Assembly (NCBI GenBank): GCA_029891345.1
Contig: CM057000.1
Span: forward strand, 137,066,663 to 137,130,662
Length of the DNA stretch: 64,000 bases
Origin: Dryococelus australis
Taxonomy: Eukaryota; Arthropoda; Insecta; Phasmatodea; Phasmatidae
Reading direction: 5' to 3'
Under the pieces are notes generated by a model. That model did no database searches and was not told the DNA's origin. It was given only the letters and a program-made list of their open reading frames with translations. Both the position numbers and the translations under genes were made by a program. Shown piece by piece: positions 1 through 11,873 of the stretch; position 1 is the stretch's first letter; every line of letters begins with the position of its first letter.

Positions 1-231
1 ATTTGAGGAACGTCACAAAGTAGGAGAGGCATCACTGACGATTCCTAGAATCCATTATAAAGAGCGCGAGGGATGGGGAGCTACTCGAGCAGACTGCAGC
101 CTGTCGCATAATGTCAAGAACAACAGAAGGCATTGTTCGTAGATACCAATTTTCGCTCATACCTCTGCATATTTCCCAAAATAATCCACTACTGTCGACG
201 AGAGTGCATGATTATCGTTTCTGTTTTCCCT
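1..231. other. No gene seen
   Basis: This stretch lies left of the inverted-repeat element. I see only short open frames (65 codons or fewer) and no repeat that I recognise from elsewhere in the window. Confidence 0.5.
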
Positions 232-525
232 TCTAACGGTGTTGGACCCCAAAATTTTAATAATTTTATTTTTGTACGAAACATGATCCAACTTTTACAC
301 ATTATATGTGTTGGCATTTTCCTCGGATAAAAATTTTATACTTTATATTTTTTGAATAATTTGATGTCAAATTCAAAATACGCACAAATTTCTTTATATT
401 TAACAATTTCTTTACACATTTGAGGTAAATCCGGGAGATATGACGCGGCGGGAAATATGTCGCTGCCCCAGCAGACCATGGAAGGGAACGAGCTGATGCG
501 CAGTCATCGTACGCAACAGTCGCCG

Positions 526-718
526 TTAGTCTGCTAGAGTACAGTAATAAAGTACTGCTTTCAGTACTTACCATTAGTCTGCTAGAGTACAGTACTAAAG
601 TACTGCTTTCAGTACTTACCATTAGTCTGCTAGAGTACAGTACTAAAGTACTGCTTTCAGTACTTACCATTAGTCTGCTAGAGTACAGTACTAAAGTACT
701 GCTTTCAGTACTTGCCGT
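526..718. repeat. 48-bp tandem repeat, 4 copies
   Basis: Units begin with TTAGTCTGCTAGAGTACAGT at 526, 574, 622 and 670, a spacing of exactly 48 bp. Each unit contains nested AGTACT palindromes. Because 48 is divisible by three, the repeat creates a long but meaningless open frame on the minus strand. It lies about 100 bp inside the left Tigger TIR. Confidence 0.95.
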
Positions 719-734
719 TGGTAAGTACTGAAAG
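703..734. other. Hairpin at the end of the 48-bp array
   Basis: TTTCAGTACTTGCC and GGTAAGTACTGAAA form a 14-bp stem with one mismatch and a 3-base loop. This is where the 48-bp array ends, which suggests a link with how the array arose. Confidence 0.75.
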
Positions 735-1844
735 TTTCGTCGTGTGTTACTTCAATTTTACTTTATCTCATATTGATGTAATTTGAAGGAAATTTTGGCG
801 TGCAGTTGCGAAGGGTATTGAGCTAACCTTGTGTTCACGCCGTATCGTACATGTTCCGCCATCTTAAACCACAGTTATGGGCTGTGTCGTGTCTCCCGTG
901 GTTTTTGGGAGATACGATGCATTTAGTGAAAGGGAGATACGACACATAGTTAATTAAAAAAAAAAAAAGTATCCTTTTGTATACCTATAGACAGTAACAC
1001 TGACGTAGAATGTTATGTCTTGATATTAGTTACGTAAATTTCATGTTGCGTTAAGTCGAATTTGTTGATTACTTAAACGCGACTTGAAAATGGCATTAGG
1101 CCTACTTAAAGTAGAATGCCTTAAAAATGTGACTATATTTGTTGTACGGTGTAGAAACACACAAAAGACTAAAATGTAATCAATATCAAGTACACATGTG
1201 CGTAAATGTTATTTTAAAAAAAATTATATGCCCAAGCAGTATTTATGTCATGTAAGTAAAATGACTGCTGCACCTAATAAATGAAAATTCAATTGGCACA
1301 CTCTACTGCATGTTCTCTAGCGAAAGTGACTTTATGATAAATACAATTACACAGAAACAAATGTCCTTAAAAAAAGAATCGTTCTCATGAAAAAGACAAG
1401 TAGGTAAGTCCTTCGCCTGTGTATTAGATACGGTGGTGAACATGCGCACGCTTTCTTCAAGATTACATTTTCTGAACCGCACAAGATAAAAAGCGAAACT
1501 GTAGTCAGCTGTCTGCTCTACTGATACACTGTATGGCAGACAAGATTACACGGACAGCTAATCAGACATGAATCACTGACGTGTGTGCAGTGTGCTAGTA
1601 ATTGAGACCACGCTCCCACGCTTTCCTTATGCGTGTCTGTAAGCAGTTAGATAATTTTGAATTAACGTTAGGTCGCAGGTTACACTACTCTGGGTGCTAC
1701 TAGGAAATTATTGTTCCGTCTTAGAAATGGGAAAATTAGATAGTCCTCTTAATTTCGTATAAAATTTATATTAAAAAAAACTATTTAGTTTAATAATTAA
1801 TTCTATTTCCTCTCTCTTCTTTTTTCCAGTTCAAATGGTTGAAA
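735..1844. other. 5' noncoding region of the Tigger
   Basis: No open frame is visible. It contains GGGAGATA-like subterminal motifs near 888, 908 and 931. A good 3' splice site lies just before the transposase start: a pyrimidine tract followed by TTTTTTCCAG ending at 1829. This suggests the transposase had a 5'-UTR intron. Confidence 0.5.
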
Positions 1845-3398
1845 ATGCCTACGACGTACGGACCTAGAAAAAGCAATCGGGCAGCATGGACACAGGAAGA
1901 CATAGATAAGGCTATTAGTGCGATAAAAAAAAACCAGTAAGGAAAGCTGCGAGGGAAAATAACATCCCGGAGAAAACGCTGCGCACTAGATTAACTACCG
2001 GATCTTTCATAAAAGAGAAACTTGGTCAACCTCCATTGTTAAGGAAGATGCTGAAAGGAAGCTTGTTAGCCATGTTAAAAAGCTTCAGGCAGCAGGATTC
2101 GCTCCAACTAGGAAAAACCTTAGAAGAATCGCCTATAACTTAATATCTTCAATGAATAAGGCAAAGAGGTTCAACAAGGAAACCGGGTTAGCAGGCTGTG
2201 ATTGATACAAGACTTTTATGAAGAGAAACACAGATTTGGTGTTAGGAAATCTCAAGGCATGTCAAATAATCGTGCAGAAGGAATGGACAGGGAAGAAGTC
2301 AAAGCCTATTTTGAGCTATTGCAGAAAACCTTGACAGAAGACTGTTGTGTAAACCAGGTAACATCTACAACATGGATGAATCGAGTTTTCCATTAACGAA
2401 TGAGCCTAGACCTGTTATGGCTGTACGAGACAGCGAAGATGTTCATGTAAGAAAAGCAAAGGAAAGGGGTGAAACGAATACTTTAGTGGCATGCTGTAAT
2501 GCTGAGGGATCATTTTTACCACCCTTATGCATTTTCAAAGGGGTAAACAAGAAAGCATTGTGGAAAGAAAGTATGCCGCCCGGAGGAGTCATAACAATGA
2601 GGAAGAAATCTGCATACATAGATGAATAAATATTTATGGACTGGCTCGAAAACCACTTCATTCCACGCAAGAATGCAGGGAAATGTCTTCTTCTGTTGGA
2701 TGGCTATGGTTCGCATATCAACTCTCCAGACATACTTCAAAAAGCTGTTGATAATGATAGTTCGGTTCTGTGTCTGTCGAGCCACACGACGCACTACCTT
2801 CAGCCTCTTGATCGGAGCTTTTTCAAGCCACTGAAGGCCTATTGGGCAGACGCATGTAATAACTGGATGCTAAGTCATACCAGCATTGAAAGTCACCACT
2901 TTGGAGTTATCCTGAAGAGCGCTTGGTCTCCCGCTGCTACTGTAGAAAGTGGTGTTTCAGGATTCAGGGCTACAGGGATAGTTCCTCTAAAACCCTCAGC
3001 TGTTCCAGATTATTGATATTTACGAGGATCTGATCCAACGGACCAGTTCCTGCCTGAAGAAAGTGACGCCTCCTTTGAAAGAGGTCCTGACGACCCTCTT
3101 CCTAAGAAGGGTAATGGTATCCCACACCCACTCCAAGCAGGTGTTACTACATCCTACTCTCATTCTACCTTCGAACTTAACAAAATGTCCTTCCACATCC
3201 ACTGAATCTCCTTCCACATCTTCTGCTTTCAAACAGATGAAAACTGTCACTACTTTTGTTGCTTCTCCGCCTCCATACGTCCCCAGCCAAGATGTAACAC
3301 CAACCAAATTACTAAATACAGTATCTCCCATACCAAATCGTGCTCCAGGTAAACGACCGCAAGAAAATATGTTCGCTGATCCCATCCTGATGGGTTAG
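1845..3398 (+). pseudogene. Tigger/pogo transposase, frameshifted
   Basis: This is a remnant of a DDE_1-family transposase, the nuclear enzyme that cuts and pastes pogo elements at TA. The N-terminus starts at ATG 1845 (MPTTYGPRK) and leads into a Psq/CENP-B type helix-turn-helix (KAARENNIPEKTLRTRL), which needs a frameshift in the A-run near 1926. A second DNA-binding part contains RKNLRRIAYNL (about 2113-2145). The catalytic core is recognisable: YNMDES with D at about 2376, LLLDGYGSH at about 2690-2715, and LQPLDRSFF at about 2800-2823, giving a DDD triad. There are breaks near 1926, 2030, 2200 and 2350, an in-frame TAA at about 2627, another stop at 3014, and a C-terminal Ser/Thr/Pro-rich tail in another frame (3063-3398). 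All three acidic residues survive, but the gene cannot make a full protein. Confidence 0.9.
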
Positions 3399-4066
3399 AA
3401 AACAAGAAAATGAAGAAACATATATGTTTCTTTTAAATATTAGTATTTTTTTTTTTTTTTTAAGAACAGTTCATGCTAGTTTCAAATTAAATTTATTTCG
3501 TTTCGGAAAACCCTTTCCTATAGCAGCTGAGAAGTTAAACATTGTTAAGCCATAAGCCATATCTACCACCCCATCACGGCCATATCACCCATCCCTATGG
3601 GAGATATGGCCAAAAAAGAGAGTATTTGTATTTTTAAAATTTGACTAAGTTGGCAACATAATTTTGTATTCATAATTATTTTGTAAATACACAAAACCCT
3701 TAACTGTTTTTTCCCAGTGTTTGTTTTAGGGTAGAATTAATTTTGTATTTTTGAAATCCATAAATTAAAAGGTGTATCATATCTCCTGGATTTACCTTAT
3801 GTGACTTGTTATTAGGTGATGTCTTATGTCATGTTGTAACCCATGGCATCAGTTTACTTTATAATTTTTTTTCATTTGGACAACTTAGTATTTTATATTA
3901 TAGCTGCAGCATAACAGAAAAAAATTTGAATTCGACATCAAATTATTCAAGATAATACAAAGTGTAAAATTTTTTTATTTGAGGAAAATATCATCACATA
4001 TAATGTGTACAAGTTGAACAATGTTTGATACAAAAATTAATTCCTTAATTTTTTGGGGCCCAGCAT

Positions 4067-5573
4067 CCATAACAGTGTATTGCTATACTATTAATTTTAA
4101 GAAACTCTGAACTCTGAAACATTATCTACCTTCGCAGTGCTGCCCTTATTGAAAGAGTCAAAATTTTCCGATCAGTTATTAGGAAGAATTCCGTGCTGTG
4201 TTCTCATGTTAATTGCACCTTCTCTGTACCCTCTTCCAAGAGATAGTGGCCAATAACAGGGCGGTTTAAAAACGCCGTCCAGGCTTGCAGATATGTTGCG
4301 CGCAGTATCCTGAACGTGTTCCTTTATTTACTGTCTTTGCCGATGAGTCACTAACGAAAGGTGGTTTGGTGTCTGGGTTGGAGTGTACACTTCCTGCTGA
4401 GACCACCGATGTACAGGATGATTAAAGAATGAAACTCCAGGATGCATACATTCTCTGCACTATACATTCTTACTTAGTCAAAGCCAATTGAAGTTCCTTA
4501 TTAGTGAATATTGAACTATTACCAGTATCCAGTATCATCTGACCTCGAACAGACAGGGGAATAATGGGAGCCAGCAAGAGTCCCCACCAAACCCCCGCAC
4601 ACGCCAGTTCAATAGCTGAGGGAACCTCAAATGGGGTCTTTCTGTGCCAGCCCATGCTCAACATTCCTTTACATCGATGTTATAAGTTTTCCCCATAGGA
4701 TTATTAAATGCCAACATCCCAATGAGAGTAAGACACCAATGAGCCCATCTCGTACAGTACCATACTGTACGAATTTGTTAACAGAAGAGACATTCCTGCT
4801 TAGGCCCCATTGTTCTGACTGTTAAGGTGTCTACCAGCCCATCATCAGGCCAAAATCATCACGATTGCCTGTGATTCAAGCACAACCCGAGAGGTAGATA
4901 ACCCTTTCGGTAATCATGGAATGGGGATCGCCAGGGAGTTCCCCAGATTTGCTGCTCCCGAAAGGTCATCTGGTGGTACCGCAAGTAGGAGTGGGTTCCC
5001 TTTAGTAAGCAGACACTATTGCCTTGTGCTTAGTTAGCTCTTTCTGCTACTATGAATTAAGTTGGACCCTGATACTAGGACTGGCAATAGTCCCGAAACC
5101 TCACTGTCTACTGGATCTCATGTACTGGATGAGCATCTGGCACACAGCATTATCACTCTAGCAGAGCCCTCCTATACTAACCGGAGATGGGACATCATTT
5201 TGTTAGTGATCAGGCTATCAGGAACTGACCCACTATTTATGGTGGCAATCACAAGGCATCAACTCTGCCACAGTGAATCCAAGTGATGGGCACCTTAAGC
5301 CATTATAGTTTGGTCTTCTGAAGTTCAGAATTTCTACTTGGACATGAACCACCAGCCAGACATCTAAGGAACACGACGCATCCAATCGGAATGACGGATA
5401 GCGAGATCGGACATGGACTGATCTTCCTTTAAGTTACCAACACCCTGACCAGGTCCTAACGAGCAAGTCAGGGAAGAAAGGTACTGAGTGATCAGCTTCC
5501 TGTATCACCTCACGCCATGCCTTACGCCCATTACAGGCTGGCTGCCCAGCCTATTCCACCGCCGATCAAACCA
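4067..5573. other. Unrecognised higher-GC block, left half
   Basis: This stretch is visibly richer in G+C than its surroundings and has only short open frames (75 codons or fewer). It appears to continue after the DNA element at 6428-6680, so the element probably inserted into it. It could be an old retroelement or an untranslated region, but I see no motif that settles this. Confidence 0.35.
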
Positions 5574-6427
5574 CACTGTAAAAAAATTGAGTTAAAATTC
5601 CCTTACATGTAAGGGAAGCTAATTACCTCTACATTTAAGGTAAAATCACCTCTTAAATGTAGATTAAATTTTCATTACAAGTAAAGTACTATTCCCTAAT
5701 AGTACAGAGAAAGTACCTGACAAAAATGGGAGGAAATCCCACACAAATAAGGGGAAATTAACTATATTGTATAATTAATATATATATTTAAAAGAAATAC
5801 CCGAGTATTAGAACTGTACATTTTTTAATTGCCAATATTCTTTCACGAATAGTAACCAAAACCCCAACACTAAAATTCTCGACGTTTGCTGGTGGGTGGA
5901 ATCATGGTCCTTAGTGACGATCAGCCGATGCGCTATCCAATACACTACGACGACAGCATGACAGTACGAGTGAATATTAGTGTATTAAAAATTTATTCTT
6001 CCGCCTGTCCCCCCACTTAGCTGTTGAGACAATGCTGAGGAGATGCACGCATCGTAAGGTAATGTTTACATCAATTTATGGAAATTTCCACCGCTGTATA
6101 CGTGAATTTTACTCCACAGTGCGGTACTTATACCTTACATGTAAAGAGCCATGTTGGACACATCGTATGACTAAACAATAAAAATTAATTTTAAGGTAAA
6201 AATATATAAAATGCCATTATCAAATAGTTACAAACATACGAGGAGATTCACACGTCGTAAGGTAATTTTACAATCCGTGTATGGGATTTTCCACTATCCT
6301 GTACGTGACTTTTACTCCAGAGTGCGGTAATTCTACCTCACCTGTAAGGAAAACTATGTTTCCCCCACAAGTTTGCGAATATTACCTCACACTTGTCAGG
6401 TAATTTTACCATTATATTTTTACAGTG
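5574..6427. mobile_element. DNA element with CACTGTAAAA ends and a tRNA-like core
   Basis: Ends are CACTGTAAAA (5574) and TTTTACAGTG (6427). The inverted similarity reaches inward about 40 bp and includes the palindromic motif CCTTACATGTAAGG near 5600. Similar CTTACATGTAA, CACCTGTAAGG and ACTCCAGAGTGCGGTAA-type motifs recur near 6110-6150 and 6310-6350. Around 5900-5955 the minus strand contains a tRNA-like stretch (GGATAGCGCATCGGC). A rearranged second copy lies at 51474-52010. No transposase is visible, so the element is non-autonomous. Confidence 0.75.
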
Positions 6428-7300
6428 CAGGGAACTCGACATCCGAACATCCGAAGTGGGGCCACTGGTCCAACGTCCAAACGAGCGTCTAGGTCCCACA
6501 CACGGCACGGACGCATCTAACAGGCACACATAGCAGGGAGGGAGAACATTCCCCATTTGTCAGAAAATCAGGGACACTCCAAACAGGTATGGCGCCACTA
6601 ATTCGGCCACTCGATGACACACACCCTAACACCATTACAGCCCGAGACGACGGCCTTCATACACCTCCCCGATTGCAAGTTGTTTCAATTGCAATTTTCA
6701 AAATCTCGGAATTTTTTTCTATCGGAAACGGAGTAGACAATTTGATAACATAAAAAAGCGTAGTTTTAATACATAATTTCTATCGCAAACATTTTATTAT
6801 AGCATATGAGTAGCGTTATTTATATTTACATCAAATTCCCTACGTTATTACTACAATGGACTCGCCCAAGGCATCATCTCCTCCTACTCGTCTGGGCATG
6901 CACGAACCAATTGTAATATTGTTTTCTTGCATATCATTTTAAACCACTATCTCTTCAAAATCTAAGTAATAAAACTTTCAAATGGAAAACTATACATATA
7001 ATATAACAATTGTCACTCACTCTTAACAGTAAACATTCGAGTTACTTAACAAAGAGAGTGTGCATATATGTATAAAGTTATTTCACAGGTTAAGTTAACA
7101 ATAAGTGATTGTGGGAATATATTTGCGTTTAAGGCGCATCGGTGCAATCACTGAGGTCACTGGTTATGGAAGATGGGTGAGAAATGATGTGAGAGAAAGA
7201 AGTAAAGGGGTGTCAAACAGTAATCCGTACCATCTCGCCCGGATGAAAAAAAAATTCCTTTGGGTCGTCCCTGAGCACAGTACAAAAAAGCGAAAGCACG
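6428..7300. other. Unrecognised block, no gene seen
   Basis: The first 250 bp resemble the GC-richer block left of 5574. The rest is AT-rich. No family motif or convincing exon is visible. Confidence 0.35.
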
Positions 7301-7760
7301 GTACATATAGTCTATTCACTGTTTCTTCACACTTTTTGAATCAAAACTTTGAATAAACACCGCTTGTATGGTGTGTTTGATTGTTTACTAAATATACCAT
7401 GCAGCAAAAGCATTTTATACTCGTGTTAACGGAGTATTATCGTATTCTTGGTTAAATTTAATTCTCTTCCTATTTTTTATCCGTAAAGCACAGTATTTCA
7501 TCTATAAACTAAAATAAGAGATAATATGGGTGTTTTGGCAACGCTAGTAAGAAATAGTTCTTATGTAAATATTATTACACTGAGTGCGAAATATTGCGGT
7601 GCGTTGGACTTCTGATGTAATTTTCTGAGCTTCGTTTGCATGAGGCGGATGAATACCCTAGAAATAGAACTTCAGCAGGGCTTCAGAAAAGTTGGAACTA
7701 ACTGTGAATGGACTATAGGACCGTTTCTGACGGGAACGATGTTTGGAAACCCACGCACGT
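7301..7760. repeat. Dispersed repeat fragments (FTVSS-type)
   Basis: Bases 7310-7352 (+) and 7760-7660 (-) share a related motif. When translated they read SLFTVSSHF and SPFTVSSNFSE. A third relative lies at about 62900-62810 (-), reading TITVTSNYSEVLLPGYSSAS. Nucleotide similarity includes the segment from GGAATATCCTGGAAGTAGAA (62827) to GAATACCCTAGAAATAGAAC (7650). The family is not recognised. Confidence 0.45.
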
Positions 7761-8890
7761 TTCTCTTGCGTTGGCGCTCTCTGGCACCAGGATGTTATGA
7801 AGAGATCAGGCCTTAGGTGGACGGCCTGCCTGATCAAACCTTCAAACACTGAACCAGGGCACGAGCGTGATCGTAACAACACATTGCTAAAGACAGTTGC
7901 AGAAACTCCCTCCACCGGCCAGTAAACTGGGCCGAAAGTATTAAACAACGCGCCCGATATAGGCCAACGTAACATTGGGAGCGGCGTGTTTTGTCATCGG
8001 GGCAGCAGACCAAGAATGCATGGAGATGGGTATGTCCGGCCGTCGTTAACCACCTCCTAGAATCAGCCTCCGGCATCAGGAACAAGATGGGGACTTTCCA
8101 ATTAGATTGTAACAGTAGTGGTGTGCAGTAATAAAACTTATTATAATTATTTAGCATCTTGGTATTCCATTTAAGCTCCCCCGATCAATAGTCACGTAAA
8201 TAGTTATTGTATAATCCTTATGTTTAATAAACCCCATCTTATACTGTTGTACTCTACCTAATATTGACTCATTATTTAGTTCCGCTCATAGCCCCTTTCA
8301 GGTATGGATTGACTTAAAAGTTAATCCGTAACAAGGTGAAGCAATGCGTTTAACACGCCCATTACGGTTCAGTTCGACACAAGTAAACTTTGGTGGAGGA
8401 TGGTCAATGTTTTATCTTCCCTACATGTGTGCCAGGGCAACATAATTTATCATGTGTCTCGTAAGCACAATCACTGAAAAAATTAATTCACACGCTGATA
8501 ATGAGCTCCTGAGACTTGTTTACACGCAAGGTTTATTTTATAAGTAGCTTTATCTTTATTGATCGACTCGAAAATTGATGTCGCATTCGACGTAATTCAC
8601 CTGGACCGTGATTCTGACACAACAACACTCATTCTCTAGACTATTTCTGCACTCAAACACCTGATGCCGTGGCTTGAGTTCCTGCACCCAAATATACTTT
8701 CTGACACAAATGTAAAAAAGCTTAAAAACTCTGTAATCTTACCTTGCAGCTGCGCAATAAACTATTGAAATCTCGTGATTCCCGACGACGCCAAGAGCAA
8801 TGTTGTGATAGGACGTTGGGGTCTAACCTGGATTCGACACTCCACTGTGAAATGTATTACCCCACTGTGAAATGCATTACTCCACTGTGA
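7761..8890. other. No gene seen
   Basis: This stretch has short open frames only. Three near-identical 20-bp phrases (CCACTGTGAAATGYATTA) occur in tandem at about 8840-8900, just before a poly(C) run. Confidence 0.4.
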
Positions 8891-8900
8891 AATGTATTAG

Positions 8901-8916
8901 CCCCCCCCCCCCCCCC
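8901..8916. repeat. Poly(C) run
   Basis: An uninterrupted C homopolymer of about 16 bases. It marks the right end of three short CCACTGTGAAATG repeats. Confidence 0.9.
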
Positions 8917-8942
8917 TAGTTGTAAAATGGGCTTCATTGTAA

Positions 8943-9079
8943 AGGCTGTTGACGGTGAAATGAGCACGTTTGAAAGACCTGCTTAAGACCTACTTGTATG
9001 CACGTTGTGTATTATTCCGCCTAATGTAAAATTAACATTGCCAGTGAGCCTCGTCACTTTATTCATGCGGTGACAGATT
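8943..9079 (-). mobile_element. GGCTGTTCACGG MITE, partial copy
   Basis: The copy begins AGGCTGTTGACGGTGAAATG. It then follows the reverse-orientation interior seen in full copies (GCTTAAGACCTACTTGTATG, TTCCGCCTAATGTAAAATTA) before losing similarity near 9079. The other terminus is missing. Confidence 0.8.
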
Positions 9080-9366
9080 TAGTCAATGGAAGTATCCTGT
9101 TTCCAGCCTCAGTTTTCGTACAATGACTCGCACTTGAGCAAATCATTTCGCAATTTCATGGAAGATCCTGCCGCAGTCAATAAAACGAGCAGATTCTGTG
9201 AGGTTCTGAGAAATCCAGAGCCATTCGAATGAGTCTAAAATTTGACGAAATTCATTTCAAACAGCTTTTAAATACCGTTTAGCTAATTTTAGCCTTATAG
9301 CACAACCCACGTAACTCACATTTTAAGGGCAAATTTCACAAATATAGTCTTTAAAAATGTATAGTC

Positions 9367-9368
<2 letters not shown>

Positions 9369-9402
<34 letters not shown>
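9369..9402. repeat. (TA)n microsatellite
   Basis: An alternating TA run of about 34 bp in an AT-rich, gene-free stretch. Confidence 0.95.
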
Positions 9403-9408
<6 letters not shown>

Positions 9409-9906
9409 TCTGGAGTTACCAATTCGTAAAGTTTCGCTTTTCATCATGACAAAAGCTTTGCGGGCGAAAGTTTATAAATAAAATTTTAAAAACATTGAGC
9501 GCAAATAAATTTACGGGAAGGAATAACTTAGTGGATACACAACATCATGCAAATACTTTTTAAATATTCATATACTTTGAAGTACTTAAATAATTATTTG
9601 ATTATTTTTACGCTTATATTTATCCCTCTCCAGGCTACCGTAGCGTAACTGAATATATTCCATGTCGTTTCAGATCAGTGGCCTGATTAAGAACTCTCCA
9701 ACCTTAATTGCTAAATTTAGGAAATATTGCAAAACACAAAGCGAAGTAGCGACTAGGGACAACATTTCAGTACGTGTTTCTTTAGGCGTCCATATACATC
9801 GAAATGCTGTGACGTCAAATAATGGACGTACTCGTCGAAACATGTTAGTTGTCGCTGTTTCCTTCACACTTTTTCAACCAAACCTCTAAGAAATCACACT
9901 AAGGAA

Positions 9907-10327
9907 AGGCTGTTCACGATAAAGTGAGTACTTTTGAAATCAACCTCAGAAAAACGCCATTGATCCTACTTGCATATATTTTAATGAGCACATTGAGTGA
10001 CATTCGCTCAGTAAAAATGGTAACGATGGATGGAAAGTAGTTCCATATTTTAACGTCGAATAAAAATTGTTACGTGACAATTCGTGATAACTTAAGCTAT
10101 TTCTTTCGCTTTTTTTTTTTTTTCCGTGCATCGAAGTGTAAACATGAGCAGGTTTGAAAAATATTTACTTTTCAAATAATTTCACAGTTTCACTTCACGG
10201 ACGCATGGATAAGATGATGAGGCCCATGCCAATATTAATTTTACGTAAGACGGAAGAATACCCAGCGTGCTTATAAGTGGATCGTAAGAAGGGCTTTCAA
10301 AAGTGCTCATTTTACCGTGAACAGCCT
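9907..10327 (+). mobile_element. GGCTGTTCACGG MITE, full length
   Basis: This copy runs from AGGCTGTTCACGATAAAGTG to its complement GCTCATTTTACCGTGAACAG and final CCT, about 421 bp. The TIRs are about 32 bp. It serves as a reference for the long interior subfamily. Landmarks are a conserved GCATATATTTTAA segment, a T-rich tract, GAAGTGTAAACATGAGCAG, TTTCACAGTTTCACTT, and GGGCTTTCAAAAGTGCTC before the right TIR. There is no coding capacity. Confidence 0.92.
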
Positions 10328-11330
10328 ACACCCACCTGAAATTATAGATCCAAATGAAAAAGGGATAGTAAAATTACAAGTGGGCATTAATTATTTTTAT
10401 GACTGGTTTCGGAATTTCAGTTCTACGAGCACATCTGTTGACTAATTACTAAATATGAGTTGTGTACTTCTACCGAGCATGTACGCTCGTATAGCTATTC
10501 GGAGATAGTTTCCTGGCTCAACGTTTTATATCTACATTAATTCCTTTCGCAGTAGCACTCTCGTGCGGTGAGACACAGTTATTTACTCTCCCCTGTCACA
10601 TTTTAGAGGCACACTTGTTCGATATTTCTAAACAAAAAAAAAAAAAAAAAAGAGGAGGAGAAACAGTTTGCTGTACGTGAATTGGTTAGAACAACTTCAA
10701 GACACTTATAGCGTCTTGGATGAAAACTAGCTGAAAAAAGCCAATAAGTTAGCAAAGAAAATAAACAATACAAGAATGCGAGCGTCATTCACAGCACAGT
10801 CTGAATAGTTCTCTTCCGCACGTCAGTCTTCAATTGAACATACTAAACTGTGAAGTGTGCAACGAACAAAAAAGTTTGAAATTACGAACGTACGAACTGT
10901 ACCTAGTGCAATACACCTAGCTTCCCCGTAAGCCGACGAAGGTAATTTTTTTTTTTTTTTTTTTTTTTGCGTTTCGTGTTTGAAAATCTGAATGTAAATG
11001 AAAATTTCTTTTACAAAATATAATTTTGTTTTATGAGATTACTTTCCACGCACAAACGCACGAGCAGCATGTGTTTTTTTTTTTTTTTTTAACGGCCACA
11101 ATGTCTGGATTTGTTGGGAGGGAAAACCGTTTACATAATCGTGGCGTTTCGGAATTTTTTTTTTGGCTCATTTTCTTTCACGAGAATAACATTTCTAAAC
11201 CACTGATGTTAGACGTGCTGATTTCTAGGTACATGTGCCAATTTTCTGGTCTAATATTACATATGAACCAAGATAATTTCATCATCCGCGAAAATACCAA
11301 AATTTTAACATCTGTGAATGATAGACAGAA
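10328..11330. other. No gene seen; poly(A)/poly(T) tracts
   Basis: This stretch contains A- or T-runs near 10633, 10947 and 11076. The 104-codon open frame at 11026-11340 is built on T-runs and has no recognisable domain. Confidence 0.4.
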
Positions 11331-11331
11331 T

Positions 11332-11333
11332 AA

Positions 11334-11412
<79 letters not shown>

Positions 11413-11434
11413 ATGTGTGTGTGTGTGTGTGTGT
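11332..11434. repeat. Compound microsatellite (AAAT)n-(AT)n-(GT)n
   Basis: Three adjoining simple repeats change motif at about 11366 and 11395. This suggests stepwise conversion of one simple repeat into the next. Confidence 0.95.
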
Positions 11435-11544
11435 AGAAGATGCAGAAAAAAAATCATATCTTGTCTCTCTTTATTGCATGAACATGGCATAATGTACGAG
11501 ATTTCGTTGAAAGTACCAGATATACTTTTCTACGATCTATGTAT

Positions 11545-11780
11545 AGGCTGTTCGTGGTAAAGTGAACGCTTTTGAGGCCCTATGTACTTTTTCCTTTCAG
11601 ATTTTTTTAAATCATTTAACTACCTTTTTTAAATAATCACTGTCATGCAAGTAATGGACACAGTGTGTATATTCCAGTGGAATCGGGAGTTAACGTCTAA
11701 GGTTAAAATAAAACATATTTATCGAGTATTATTCTAAATGAGAGGGTTTTCAAATGTGCTCACTTTACCGTGAATAGCCT
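11545..11780. mobile_element. GGCTGTTCACGG MITE, short subfamily 2
   Basis: The TIRs (AGGCTGTTCGTGGTAAAGTG and CTCACTTTACCGTGAATAG) match the family, but the interior differs from the 420-bp form. It contains TTTTTTAAATCATTTAACTA and TTAACGTCTAAGG. The copy at 21758-21971 shares this interior. Confidence 0.88.
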
Positions 11781-11842
11781 GTACGAGGAATATTTAAACG
11801 GCCATCTAACATCACTGCAATATGCCTGAACACGAAAAAAAA

Positions 11843-11847
<5 letters not shown>

Positions 11848-11872
<25 letters not shown>
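11848..11872. repeat. Poly(A) run
   Basis: A homopolymer of about 25 bases. No SINE or LINE body is visible to its left, so it is treated as simple sequence. Confidence 0.85.

Positions 11873-11873
<1 letters not shown>

Larger units (their letters stand above)
423..3797 (+). mobile_element. Tigger/pogo-like DNA transposon, decayed
   Basis: The element is bounded by 21-bp terminal inverted repeats with one mismatch: AGGTAAATCCGGGAGATATG at 423-442, and its complement ending at 3797. The right end is followed by TA (3798-3799), the target used by pogo elements; the left flank reads TG, so one duplication copy is probably mutated. It contains a broken transposase gene (1845-3398), a 48-bp tandem repeat next to the left end, and several subterminal GGGAGATA-type motifs (around 888, 908, 931 and 3600) that could be transposase-binding sites. 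Total length is about 3.4 kb. It is nested inside an inverted-repeat element, so it is the younger of the two. Confidence 0.85.
232..4066. mobile_element. Inverted-repeat (foldback/MITE-like) element split by a Tigger
   Basis: Bases 232-378 and 3922-4066 are imperfect reverse complements over about 145-150 bp. Shared landmarks include TTGAATAATTTGATGTC on the left (352-368) and its complement on the right, ACACATTATATGTG, and a GGACCCC/GGGGCCC terminus. With the Tigger (423-3797) removed, the host element would be about 460 bp with a short loop. I found no protein-coding content of its own. The target-site duplication is not clear. The alternative, that these arms are outer parts of the Tigger, is less likely because the Tigger has its own TIRs inside them. 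Confidence 0.7.

Noticed and set aside
302-670. 122-codon minus-strand open frame
   Set aside because: It is the 48-bp tandem repeat (MVSTESSTLVLYSSRL repeated), not a gene.
3020-3385. 121-codon minus-strand frame
   Set aside because: Antisense shadow of the C-terminal part of the Tigger transposase.
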